From positions 7,917,498 through 7,981,497 of the forward strand of contig JAQFVV010012395.1 of assembly GCA_028023455.1 (NCBI GenBank): a stretch of DNA of 64,000 nucleotides, written 5' to 3'. The DNA comes from Epiperipatus broadwayi. Taxonomy: Eukaryota; Onychophora; Udeonychophora; Euonychophora; Peripatidae. The translations under genes and the position numbers were made by a program. Positions 53,893 through 64,000 of this stretch are shown piece by piece. The notes beneath the pieces were generated by a model, which was not told the DNA's origin, made no database searches, and worked only from the letters and a program-made list of their open reading frames with translations. The first letter of the stretch is position 1, and each line of letters opens with the position of its first letter.

Positions 53893-56800
53893 AAATTGAC
53901 ATTTATTAAATAACAAAACAAAAGAATTTAAAACTTTAACATGATAAAACAATATAATTGTGTGTGTCAAGGATATATTTCTACCATATCAACAATTGAA
54001 AGTGTTCACTATTCCAAACCCTTACATAATATGGCACTAATTATTTATATAGCAAATAAAAAAAATTTCATTACTAAACTGTCCATAAAATTTACAATAT
54101 TATACAAGTATATCTGTAGTAGCCTCATTGTCCAATTTAAATTAGTGATGTTCCATCTTTTTTGGGGACACCCTATCTATGTATGGTTCCCTATGGTTGA
54201 TCGAAAAGAATATCTGTACAAGAAGATTGCCATTTATACTGAAAAAATAAACAAACGATTATTAATTAACAAAAAAACCCCACAAACTGTCCTGTAATAA
54301 GTGTATCTGCTTAATATGGAATAATCTCTAAGATCTTACCTTATTCTTTATCATGATGATGGTTAGTGTCAGGTTGCTATGGAGGGACAGCTAATCTAAA
54401 TTTTATTTAACATAATTTTTTTTATCTAACTTAATAATTCCCCCCCCTTCATTTTGTTGCTTTCACTCATAATGGACTCTTCCAACTTGTAATCACACTT
54501 CCAGGTGTGGAAACAAAATAAACCTAGAATTTTACAAATATATATATTGTAACGGTCAGATTCGTCTAGCTCGCTAACACACTGCAGAATTCAAACCCCA
54601 AACATGAAACTGAACACTCTAGGAGGGGTTGCTATCTAGATATCCTAAGTTTGAATCTAAAGTCTAAATTCCACAGCACCACCTACATGACAACACATCT
54701 GATGCTACTAATAATATATCCCTTTACTGGTGTCTGGTGGTCAGGGAGAAACAAAAGACTCTACAATGATATAAGCTGGGGGGTTTGCTAACTAACGTCT
54801 ATGGATGGTACAAAAGAAATTATAAAGATAGACCGAGATAATATGGATCAATAAACAAAGGATCAAAATTGGTTTTAAAAGATTTATTAATATATCAAAA
54901 ATATATATAACGTCCACTGTCTGCATATGTTAGACAGTGGTGCTTACTAAAATGGTAGTTAAAACAACATTCCAGACAATTTACATTTGGAGGTTGTTAA
55001 ATACATGGTCTATACCTCGGGCTAATATAATATTATGATAATGTGCCTAAAAGAGCTTGTGAAGATGTGCGAGATGCTGTGAGTAATATTAGAAAGAGTT
55101 TAATAAAATATTTTGCAACATTAAAGTTTAATATAACATTTCTTGACTTTGAGAATAGCATGGACTAATGCTTATTAAGCTATAAGGTGGGGACGTGACC
55201 AAGGCAATTACATTTATAAACATATAGTTAAGTTAGATTGGGGGGTCGGTGTTGCTAGTGAGGAATTTCTGTACAGGATGGAGGGTATGAGACATTTAAA
55301 TCACTGGAGCTTTGTAAATAATAAATAAGTAAAAATTATATAATGGATATATGAGATAAATACGGAGGGCATCTTGCCATAAGTCCGTAGGAAGGTGGTA
55401 TTACAGGCAGCTGAAGTCTGGACTCATCCAAATCGTAGTGACTGGGTGATAGCTGTGTCACATTCACAGGTATGACATTTGAGTACACACTCTGACTGGA
55501 AACCACAGAAAGTGAAAGGGGAAACGGTCTTAGCTGTTTAAAGCCCTTTAAGAGAAGCAAAGCGGTCTCAAAACAACCAATACACCTACTAGCAACACTT
55601 GACTATAGTATATAAAGTAAACAAAAGGGATTTATTTAGCTTAAGAAAATACCTAATCAATTCCCCAAATAATTATTTAAAGAAAGTCCGCCCATTCTCG
55701 ACCTTAAATTACAAGCTTTGAAATTAAAGCAAAACAATATACATTTTAAAATGGAAAAATGCATGTTTGTGGGGGGTTAAAAGAAAGCATAAATTTATTT
55801 ACACAATCATGCATTTGTTAAACATTTACTCATTGATCTCGCACATATTCTCATATTAGGTTAAAATCAATAATATGTGGATTTTAAACTAGAAAATTAT
55901 TATATACACTGAATAAGAGTAGGATAGCCTTCGAACGAGCAATTCACAAGATAAGAAACTGGGAAACAATTTATCATTTAAAAACGCCTTAATGGTGGCA
56001 TCTTGCTTTAAATAAAAGAGGATAATTCACTTGATCGAAGACTATTCTGGCACATTATCACAATAAAAGAAAGAAACAGATTAATAAATATAAAATATTA
56101 ACCCAAGGATAGAGAGAGAAATATTAATTACATTATAACATTTTAAAGAAAGAAACAATGGTAAGGTAAAATAAAATGGAAAACAATTTAAATAGCTATA
56201 ACTTATTAATTAGAGGAAATAACCACAAGAGCTCTTGGGTTAAGTTTTGGGGTTACTTTGTTAGAAGCATTTGCAGGTAGTTTCAGGTAGATGCTTTTCC
56301 AAATTGATTATCGGCAGCATTCATATGACTTGGCAGCAAACTCTGGTTATAGTTCATATTTTAGTAGTAGTAGAAGTTTTAGGGTTTCCTATGTGATGGC
56401 ATCAATGGTATGGAGCAGCGGCCGGCCATTTCCAAGGGGAAAATAGCCTTCTTGCCAGCTCTACTCCATCATTTTGAAAATTACAATTTTAAAGGCTGGG
56501 TGCTTCATAGATATTTAAAGCGATATTTTAGAACATGGTAAATCTATTTGGAAAGATGAAAACTCGGCTCCAAATACTTAAGTTTGCAGGTAAGTAGCAA
56601 TCAGATCATCAGAAAGTCTCAGGAAGATTAGAATAAGCTAGAATAGCCTACTCTTAAAACCAGCTAGAATAGAATAGAATAATATATAGAACAAAAGAAA
56701 ACCCTTCTATATATAGCAGATTTATACAATAAAACTGCCCTGGAGCATTACAAAAATATTCCAAAATTTGCTATCTTATCAGATGTAATTAAATCCATCC

Positions 56801-57072
56801 GAATGTCCAAAGGAATTCAATAAAATTTTAATTAATTTCTATTGTTAATTTCCCTGTCGACATTCAGATTAAACCTTTGATTTAATAAAAAAAACTTTTG
56901 CTAATTAAAAGAAACGACCTTAAGTGGACATCTGCTGTCTTACTTGATAAGCTCCTAGAACATTAATTAATTAAAGCTATTGTTTCTTACCAGCCCTCAT
57001 TTATTTTAAAACAGAAAATATGTGGCATGATTTTAAAATCTAAAAGAAAATTATTTTACTTTTAATTTTCAA
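53893..57072. other. AT-rich intergenic DNA with a possible unclassified element
   Basis: No gene is supported. The 118-codon frame at 53941-54297 has no recognisable domain. From 54548 the composition is less extreme and the sequence looks like an LTR or other element (TGTAACGGTCAGATTCGTCT start), but no matching duplication was found. A (TA)n run precedes it. Confidence 0.4.
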
Positions 57073-57167
57073 TGTTTGAATCTATTTACATGACGAATAT
57101 AATTTTATTTTAAATCAAAAACAAATATTACGAATGTAATATCTTTTGTAAATAGATTCAAACAAAA
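57073..57167. repeat. 18-bp inverted repeat (small MITE-like structure)
   Basis: TGTTTGAATCTATTTACA (57073-57090) is the exact reverse complement of 57150-57167. The 59-bp loop is AT-rich. No target duplication is evident. Confidence 0.6.
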
Positions 57168-60100
57168 TAATTTTAAATAACAGATTATTATTATTTGAGG
57201 TTTTGAAAATAAATATATCACAGTGTGTGCACAATTACAACCTATATAACCCACTTTTAAATAAATCTCTTTTATGTGTACATACACATAATTTATAACA
57301 TTTTATTTTTACTGGGCATAAGTTATACAAATATATATAACATGAGTGTTGTACTTGTGGTTTAAAATTGGGTGGGATTTTCAGCATATAAGTGCATTGC
57401 AGACACCCTATGATACACTGGGGTTTAAACAAAGAAGTGAGAAAAGGTGAAACGAAGATCTGCAAAGCAGAGCTTACTGTTTCTATATATATATATATAA
57501 AGCATATTTTATCACTAGCAACAATAACTCCATTAACAGACATGACACTTGCTTTGCTATTTTTAAGCATTGGACAAATTAAACAATTTACATATAATTT
57601 GCATATTACCATCTACACATCACTCCACATTATTTAGTATTGCAGCTATGAATATGAGGCAATACACCTTGGAAGTGCTCAGCTTTTACTTGTTTATTTA
57701 TTGACTTACAAGAGTATTTTATATAGCTTCTCCTGCCAGCCCCTCAACATGCTTCTAATTTTGTTATAAAAATATACATAAGAACAAAACTTTCATTAGG
57801 TCATCTTGATTAATGTCTATGAGTTTGGCAATAGTGCCTTTTATGGATACAGTCTATTCTCTTTGGATCACTCTCTTTTGGTAAATTATTCATCACTCAC
57901 TGGAATTCCTTGGCAACATGCTTGAAATAGTATTACAATCATTTTCTGCAGTTGCTACATGATGTAATAACTGTTGAAATTAAGATAGCAATACAATGCA
58001 TAGGACATGAAGGAATGACTAGAGTAAAGACTCACTAGTATAAAATATACTATTAATAATCCACATGAAACACTGTGGAAAAATAGGTATGACTTTTCTG
58101 TCTAATATCTTCAAAAATAATGTCCAGGCTATATTTATTCAGCTCCTACAGATCATTATAAAATATGAAAATATCACCACTGTCTATGAAAAATACATAC
58201 AAGACACGGCTATGTTAACTGTACTTGCATAAAACTACTAAGATAAAAATGCTATTTCCCTATCTTCTTCATATATCCCACATATAAGAATCCAAGGATT
58301 TCCTTATATGTATTTCCTTGTCACTACCGATTAAAACTTCATAATAGATATAACAATCTACATCACCAAATATCTAGCATTATTCCTAATAACAAAGTTT
58401 ACATATGATACTATCAATCCAGAACTACTATAAGAAAAAGGTTTTATTCACTTAAAACTCAGCAATTAAAATACAATTGATCTTGTATTAAAAATATTAA
58501 AATCAATATTTAAATATTTCAAAGAGTGTGTTTCATTCAGTAAAGAATTATAAAAAAATTATGAACATCAATAAATTATATTACACTCCGTAATATAAAA
58601 AGAAAATGTGTATGCATATCTTTTTTAAAATCATAGCTTATAACGTAGAATAATAATAAAAATCTATGTGTAATTGATGCACACATACTCCTGTTCACAC
58701 ATACATATGATAAAAGCAATACTTAAAAAAAAATACTTCAAGAAATTCTAGAAAAAAAAAAGCACATAAAAAATATATATATCATATAATGATTAACAAT
58801 TCCAAAAAAATTACCTAGTGACTCTATGACTTGTAAGTCACTATTTTAGATGTCTTCTGGTTCAAATTTAGCATAAGAAAACATTAATCAAAAATATCAG
58901 TCATTCAATAACTGTATACCAGTTATACTTATGTTTGCAAAAAAAAAAAAAAAAACTTTAAAAATATTAAATGATTTTTTTAAAGAATATTAATGTTGTT
59001 AGAATAAATAAAAATATTAAAAAATGTAACCTTTCCCTAGACTAACAATACATCTTAATACTATAGTTAGTATATGTAAAATAATATTAAAACTAAATTT
59101 ACTTAAGTTTAACTCTTGGCTGCTCTCCATGAGTTCAATAAAACGTTTTTCATTCCAAATACAATGTTTCAACTAGAAATCTTCCTGCCTGGTTGCTATG
59201 CGAACATTGTCTGAAAGTGTTTTAAATACAGAGCTCTTTTTTTCTTCATCCCATGGCATATAAACTCACAAATAAATAAATAAATGTCAACCTTTAAATG
59301 CAAAAAAAATTCGAAAAATTGGCTGTTCATCATGTTATGAAAAGTTTATAAATACAGTCAATTGTCTGCAGATTTCTCAGGATAACAGCTATTTATGTGA
59401 TATCACTTGAAATATTTCTATAGGTAAGTTCTGGTGTTTTTTTCATGTTCACATGAATTCTTCGGCTTCAGAGGCATCATTATTGGTCATCCAAAATTCA
59501 TACTATGTTAGCAGAAAATATGCACTTTTCATTCTATTCAAATTATTATTTCATAATAATACCAATATATAGTTCTTAATAACTTTATATTTTACTATTC
59601 CATGAGTTAATCATTTAATCCTGATAATATTATTTATATTATCCATTAATTTTCTTTTTTAAAAATGAATATTTAAGAAAACAAGTTTTTATTACATCCA
59701 AATCTTTACGTATTTTTTTTTTTTTTTGACAATAACTTGTTAAAGTAATTATGTCCATAATAACTTATACTTTTCATCATTTTTTTCAAAAGATTTAACT
59801 AATTTTTTAAAATAAATATCTCTTTAAAATTGCTGTACTTTTAGAATATAGTCAATCATATAATACTGAATGACTTTTTTTTTTAAGACCATACTTTCAC
59901 CTTGACTATTTTTGCAACTTTAAATTGAATTTAGTTTTCAGTCTTTTCAAGATAATTATATTCTCCAAATAATAAAATTTAGAAGTCTTTAAAATATTAT
60001 AAACAAACATGTTAGTTCTCCGACTGATATTTCCAAATAATATCCTCATTAAACTCCAAAGTACTTTATAAAAATGATTATAAAAGTTTTTAATTAATAC

Positions 60101-61547
60101 GTGAGAAATGATACTTTCCTCTGTAAACATCATTAACCCTCTTATGCACATCATTTCTGGTATATACTTCATAATTTACTATGAATTTGACTTAAGTTTT
60201 AAATAGAAAAAAACTAGCAAGAAAATTAAGTGGTTTTAGGTAAACATTTTTTTAAAACTTAATAAATATTATAATCCTTTACACTTTTTTAAAAAAATAA
60301 TAAAATTTAAAATTGAGACTAATTAACTTATAATAAAATAATGGTAGACTAATTGACAAGTAACAAGTAGACTAATAAGTAACCACAAGAGCATCATTTT
60401 TATACTAGCTCTAACTTACAATCTGATTGGTTACCTGACTCTTAACTTAGACAACTAATTTACATAAATGTCAATTTTACATTTTAAAATTTAGAAACAA
60501 AACCATGAGACATTACTATAAGACTAATATTACTAAAATATTTAATTCTAAAGGTAATTCTATACTTTTATCTAGCAAATTAAACACTTTAAAATAACAT
60601 ATTTTAAATAGTATTTTATCAACTTATCTAATATTTAATTTTAATGTATCTATTTTTCTAAATTTTAACTACAATTGTTTTAAAAACAACTAATTATATA
60701 ATTTCTTATATTTTATTTTTTTATGATATCCAAATGTCTTCAATTTTTAAAACAATTCTGAAAGTCATTTTGAAACTTTCTTTTAAAAACCTTGCAAGCA
60801 CACAATAAAATACATGCATTGTTGGCACATGACCAAAATCCCAGACATATGTGTTGCAATTTTTTATATTCACTGTCTGAAATGAAATTAATTAAATATT
60901 TAAGCACAAAAATATTACATTATAAAAGAATAATAAAATATAATAATATAATTTGGAATAATAATTTTGACATTCTTTAAACAATAAAGAAAATTGAATA
61001 TATTTGTTTATATCATAAAATACTAAACTTTTAGAAAATTATTTATAATATAAGTTTGAGTCTATTTTTATTAGTTACATTTAGTATCTTGTTCAATTTT
61101 TAAATCATTATTTAAAAATTAGCTTTGCACATCTTGTTTAACAAGTCTGCTAATACACAACTCTCATTATTATCATTATGACCAGTTTTTCCAACCATAA
61201 AATTATAATATTTAACTTTTCTACTTTATAGTTTTAGCATTTTATTATAGTTTTTAAATATTTATAACTTTAGCTTAATGTTAACAAAGCTTTTTAAAAA
61301 AACCCTATTAACATTGCTATACCACTTACAATCTTTAAATCCCAGCTTAATTTTAATTTTTTTGAGAAATTGACTTAAAAAGCCTAGTTAGACTTAATAA
61401 AAATAGTACAATATATATATATATATGCCTAAAAGAAAGGATAGTGCACATTCAACCCCCTACTAGTTAAGCTTATGTTTTGGATGGGTTTGTTTTGGTG
61501 GTGTGGATAAATAAAGACTGGTTTTGGGAGTATTGTAGTAAGCTATT
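57168..61547. other. AT-rich intergenic DNA
   Basis: No gene is supported. The 125-codon minus frame at 57235-57612 is Cys/Ile/Tyr-rich and resembles no family I know. A weak tRNA-like stretch lies at 58810-58885 (GGTTCAAATTTAGC B-box-like). If the Gypsy LTR starting at 61553 is real, it extends leftwards into this region, with its far border not visible. Confidence 0.45.
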
Positions 61548-61567
61548 CTTACAACTCCCCTATCCTT
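61548..61567 (-). other. probable polypurine tract and LTR start of the Gypsy remnant
   Basis: On the minus strand AAGGATAGGGGAGT precedes TGTAAGAATAGC. A purine tract right before a TG-starting sequence downstream of an integrase is where the 3' LTR of a Gypsy element should begin (61553). The other LTR edge and the 5' LTR were not found. Confidence 0.4.
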
Positions 61568-62169
61568 ACAGGATTAATATTTTATGATGTAATCAAAAAT
61601 TTAACACTTAAGTAGTGTATGTATTCATTTAGTGTTGGATTGTCTACTTTTTTTAAAGGAGAGTTAAAAGCCTATTCATTTTAATTTCTGATACTTCCTC
61701 AACTATATCCATGTTCCTTCATGATTTCTGACATCATCAACTACATTATAACAAAGTGAGATTTATATAAGGGTCTTTTGATGATCATATGATCTGAACT
61801 CAACCAGTAATGTGTCTCTATTGCAGATGGCACATAGTTCATCTCATTAGCCTTCATCCTGTTTCTTTTTGAGATTTACTGGATTCTTTTGGAGGCCTGA
61901 ATTAAATATTGGAGTGTCTATCATTCTATATAGATAAACTCCTGTATCTCAGCTAGTTCTAAATATTCCATTAGTTGCTTTTGAGCATTAACCTGGGTAT
62001 ACCCTCATCACAAATTAATGACCCTATTTTTTACGTTATATACCTTTTCTTTCCTGTCTCAACTAAAATTCATACCTATTTTTTAACTTGTATATGAGCT
62101 AAATATGTTAATTATGTGGTCATTGTTATTGACCAAGATATGACTTCAAAATGCAAGCTTTATATGTAT

Positions 62170-63345
62170 TCCTAAACTTTTCTTTTACATCTATCTAAAA
62201 TGTGTTTGGATCTGATTGTTTTACAATAGTGAATAATCCTGAATATGGGTAGTAAAATTTTTGGTATTTATTTTCCTGCTGTTTCCTCAGATGGGGTGTT
62301 TTCTTTTTGCTTTATTCCTCTGATCAGCCTTATCCATGGGTTGTTTAAATGTTCTTTGTACATTCTTCTCTATGCTACTATGAGTATGTTCAACCATGGG
62401 TTGGTATTTCAAGAATAGTGTAGGTATGGGTTGATTAAAGTATAGTGTAATGGATGCGAATGAGTATGAATCTAGTTGGTTCATTTACACTCCAGTTGAT
62501 GTAACTGACTACATGTTTTGTTTGCTTTACTCACCTCTTATGCTCATCCTCTAGGTAAGTTTTAAACAAATGTCTGAGCTCCTATAACATGTTTGTAAGG
62601 GTCTGACTGTAGATTCCTAATGGATATGAACAAATGTTTATTTAAGACTTCTCCACCCATGTTTTTCATTCTACCATGATCTGTTAAGATGGTCTTAGGC
62701 TTTTCTTTCACCATGAATTGGAGGGTGTCTAATACTTTGATTGTATGTCTAGTATTAGCCTGAGGTATTGGATAAGCAGAAACATACTAAGCTCTGATCA
62801 ACAAGTATTTCTGTTGATTAAATGGCCCATAATAAACAATCACCGGTCTTTAGGGTGTTACTGTAATTTTTGATCACTGGCTTGGCTTGCAAGCACACTA
62901 GACAATCCTGAAAGATGTCTCTGTACATTCTTGGCTGGTAGAACCAATTTTTCATGGTATGTTCTGTTTTGTGGGCACTAATGTCCTTACAAATTGTATA
63001 TATTTTATGAATAGGGTATACAATGTTTTAGGTGTTACTACTTTGCACTCATCTATATGTACTCTATATAGTAAGATCTTTTTTGCTAGCTTAAAACAAG
63101 TAAGATTCTTGGGTGCATTCAGAACTTTCTCTCCTTTTAAAACATTATTGGTTTTAAATCTGGGTTCTTAAATTGTATTTGAGGTAGATCCTCCAAATTT
63201 TTCTTCACATTACTATAAGTCATTATATTGACATTTGTAATGTAGTCATTATTTGCCAATAAGTGATTCTGTTCTGGCCTACATAGGTTTCAATTAAGCA
63301 TATCAGCCACAACATTCTCAAATCCTTTGCAGTATAGAAACAAAT
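62170..63345 (-). pseudogene. Gypsy-type retrotransposon pol remnant (RNase H end and integrase)
   Basis: On the minus strand the blocks run in pol order. Near 63335 KGFENVVADMLN corresponds to the end of RNase H (usual G.EN.VADALSR). Around 62960-62870 HTMKNWFYQPRMYRDI, followed by DCLVCLQAKP, matches the integrase zinc-binding HHCC domain (FYWP.M..D, C..CQ..K). Near 62790-62680 SAYPIPQANTRHTIKVLDTL, then KPKTILTDHGR, matches the catalytic core around the second acidic residue. Near 62500-62330 comes NWSVNEPT and a KYQPMVEHTH-like tail, and near 62240 YPYSGLFTIVK, the SH3-like C-terminal fold. Many stops and frameshifts are present. Reverse transcriptase was not recognised between 63345 and 64000. 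Confidence 0.7.
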
Positions 63346-64000
63346 TTAAAAAAAAAAATAGAAACATTATGATTGTAATTAAATAACAGAAATATGGCAT
63401 GCACATACCTAATCCCATTGACACAGGGCAGGGAAATAATTGTTGTCACAAGACTTATGATGTCAGGCTCTTCACTAATTTAAATCCCAGAAAACAACTA
63501 AAAAAAGTACAATAATTAATTTTTCACATGCTATATATATGTTACACTTTATTTAATTTATATATGGGTTTATTTTGAATGTTGATTAAATTTGAAGACT
63601 AAAATTATTCCTCACGTGGCTTATAAATGCAGTGTTGAATATTTTAGTTATTTAAATAGAAATTTCCTATATTTTTTTTTATCAAATTATTTTTCAGGTT
63701 ATCAAAATATTATTTATACTTTAAAATTTCATTAATTATGTTTTGTTTAATTGCTATTTAGCTATCTTTTATATAACTATTTCAAACATTTTCAGTCCAA
63801 CATGATAAAGGCTGTTCTAAACTTATTCCAGTTGTAACAAAGTGCCTTACCTCATTCAGTTAATTCCAGAGCTCTTTAAATTTTCTGTCTTTTTTTGGAT
63901 ATCCAATTTAAGGTCGCAATTGCTCATCTGCTATCATATTTTTAAGAGTTAAATCAAGTCTAACTTTATTTTATATAAGATCTTAAGCCTGACCACAATA
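63346..64000. other. AT-rich DNA at the window edge
   Basis: No gene is supported. More of the Gypsy pol would be expected here on the minus strand. I see only weak, unconvincing fragments, and an insertion or deletion next to the RNase H end is likely. Confidence 0.4.

Noticed and set aside
53941-54297. 118-codon plus-strand frame after the Penelope-like pair
   Set aside because: AT-driven composition, no domain recognised and no gene context. Treated as chance.
54548-56752. TG...CA-bounded segment (TGTAACGGTC ... GAGCATTACA) considered as another LTR
   Set aside because: Flanking bases do not form a target duplication and no primer-binding site or polypurine tract is visible.
57235-57612. 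125-codon minus-strand frame rich in Cys, Ile and Tyr
   Set aside because: Looks like translation of low-complexity AT/CA-rich DNA. No motif arrangement of a known zinc or secreted protein.
58810-58885. tRNA-like stretch with CTGGTTCAAATTTAGC
   Set aside because: Only the B-box-like part is persuasive. The A box is poor and no stems are evident.
1-64000. CRISPR arrays, bacterial operons, prophage or integron structures
   Set aside because: The window is eukaryotic: introns, SINEs, LINEs and poly(A) signals. No direct-repeat/spacer array or operon-like packing is seen.

Overview
The window is AT-rich animal nuclear DNA, almost all of it non-coding and repeat-derived. The evidence is an intron acceptor ahead of a nuclear-encoded mitochondrial gene, AATAAA poly(A) signals, tRNA-derived SINEs, several LINE families, Penelope-like GIY-YIG remnants, a Gypsy integrase relic, and Tigger-like and mariner-like DNA transposon remains. 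The mix suggests an invertebrate; a low-GC arthropod such as a chelicerate would fit, but the sequence does not settle the phylum.

Only one convincing host gene is present: a 423-codon mTERF-family protein (31802-33073, +). Its whole CDS lies in one exon just behind a clear 3' splice site, so the upstream intron interrupts the 5' UTR. Nearly every other ORF longer than 60 codons is noise or a piece of a transposable element.

Layout. 1-2935: AT-rich DNA with a 30-bp perfect palindrome. 2936-5266: a Tigger/pogo-like element bounded by 20-bp inverted repeats and TA, carrying a 47-bp tandem repeat and degenerate TTAGGG repeats. 8640-9530, 16037-16757 and 23232-25985: an undescribed ~455-470 bp repeat family in tandem and inverted arrangements. 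11340-11765 (-) and 13880-15420 (+): decayed LINE relics. 16757-20990: LINE copy 1 (SGNH esterase-like, endonuclease, reverse transcriptase, C-terminal zinc knuckle), split by a 249-bp hairpin insertion. 21415-21612: mariner-type helix-turn-helix relic. 26838-26946 (-) and 35136-35252 (+): two SINEs of one tRNA-derived family with clean target-site duplications. 35880-36096: a second hairpin insertion. 36395-37255: a nested foldback element. 38955-42090: two diverged copies of a ~1.1-kb repeat. 42165-43040 (-): RTE-like relic. 43240-52166: a head-to-tail train of four LINE copies of the same family as copy 1, interrupted by a 1.95-kb TG...CA element (probable solo LTR) and by a processed retrocopy. 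52689-53892: two Penelope-like GIY-YIG fragments in inverted orientation. 61553-63345 (-): Gypsy pol remnant with a probable polypurine tract and LTR edge.

Relative ages can be read from nesting. The ~460-bp repeat family predates LINE copy 1, which predates its hairpin insert. In the LINE train, copy 2 predates the LTR insertion and copy 3 predates the retrocopy. Paralogous LINE copies act as empty sites, so the borders of the first hairpin and the LTR are exact, and that of the retrocopy nearly so.

The most unusual signals are the two hairpin insertions (17099-17347 and 35880-36096). Their sequences are unrelated but their architecture is the same: 13-bp target-site duplications, near-perfect 101-bp and 69-bp arms, and a one-sided AT-rich tail of 33-40 nt. 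The head-to-tail LINE train, whose junctions fall in CATCA-like 3' tails, is the next most unusual.
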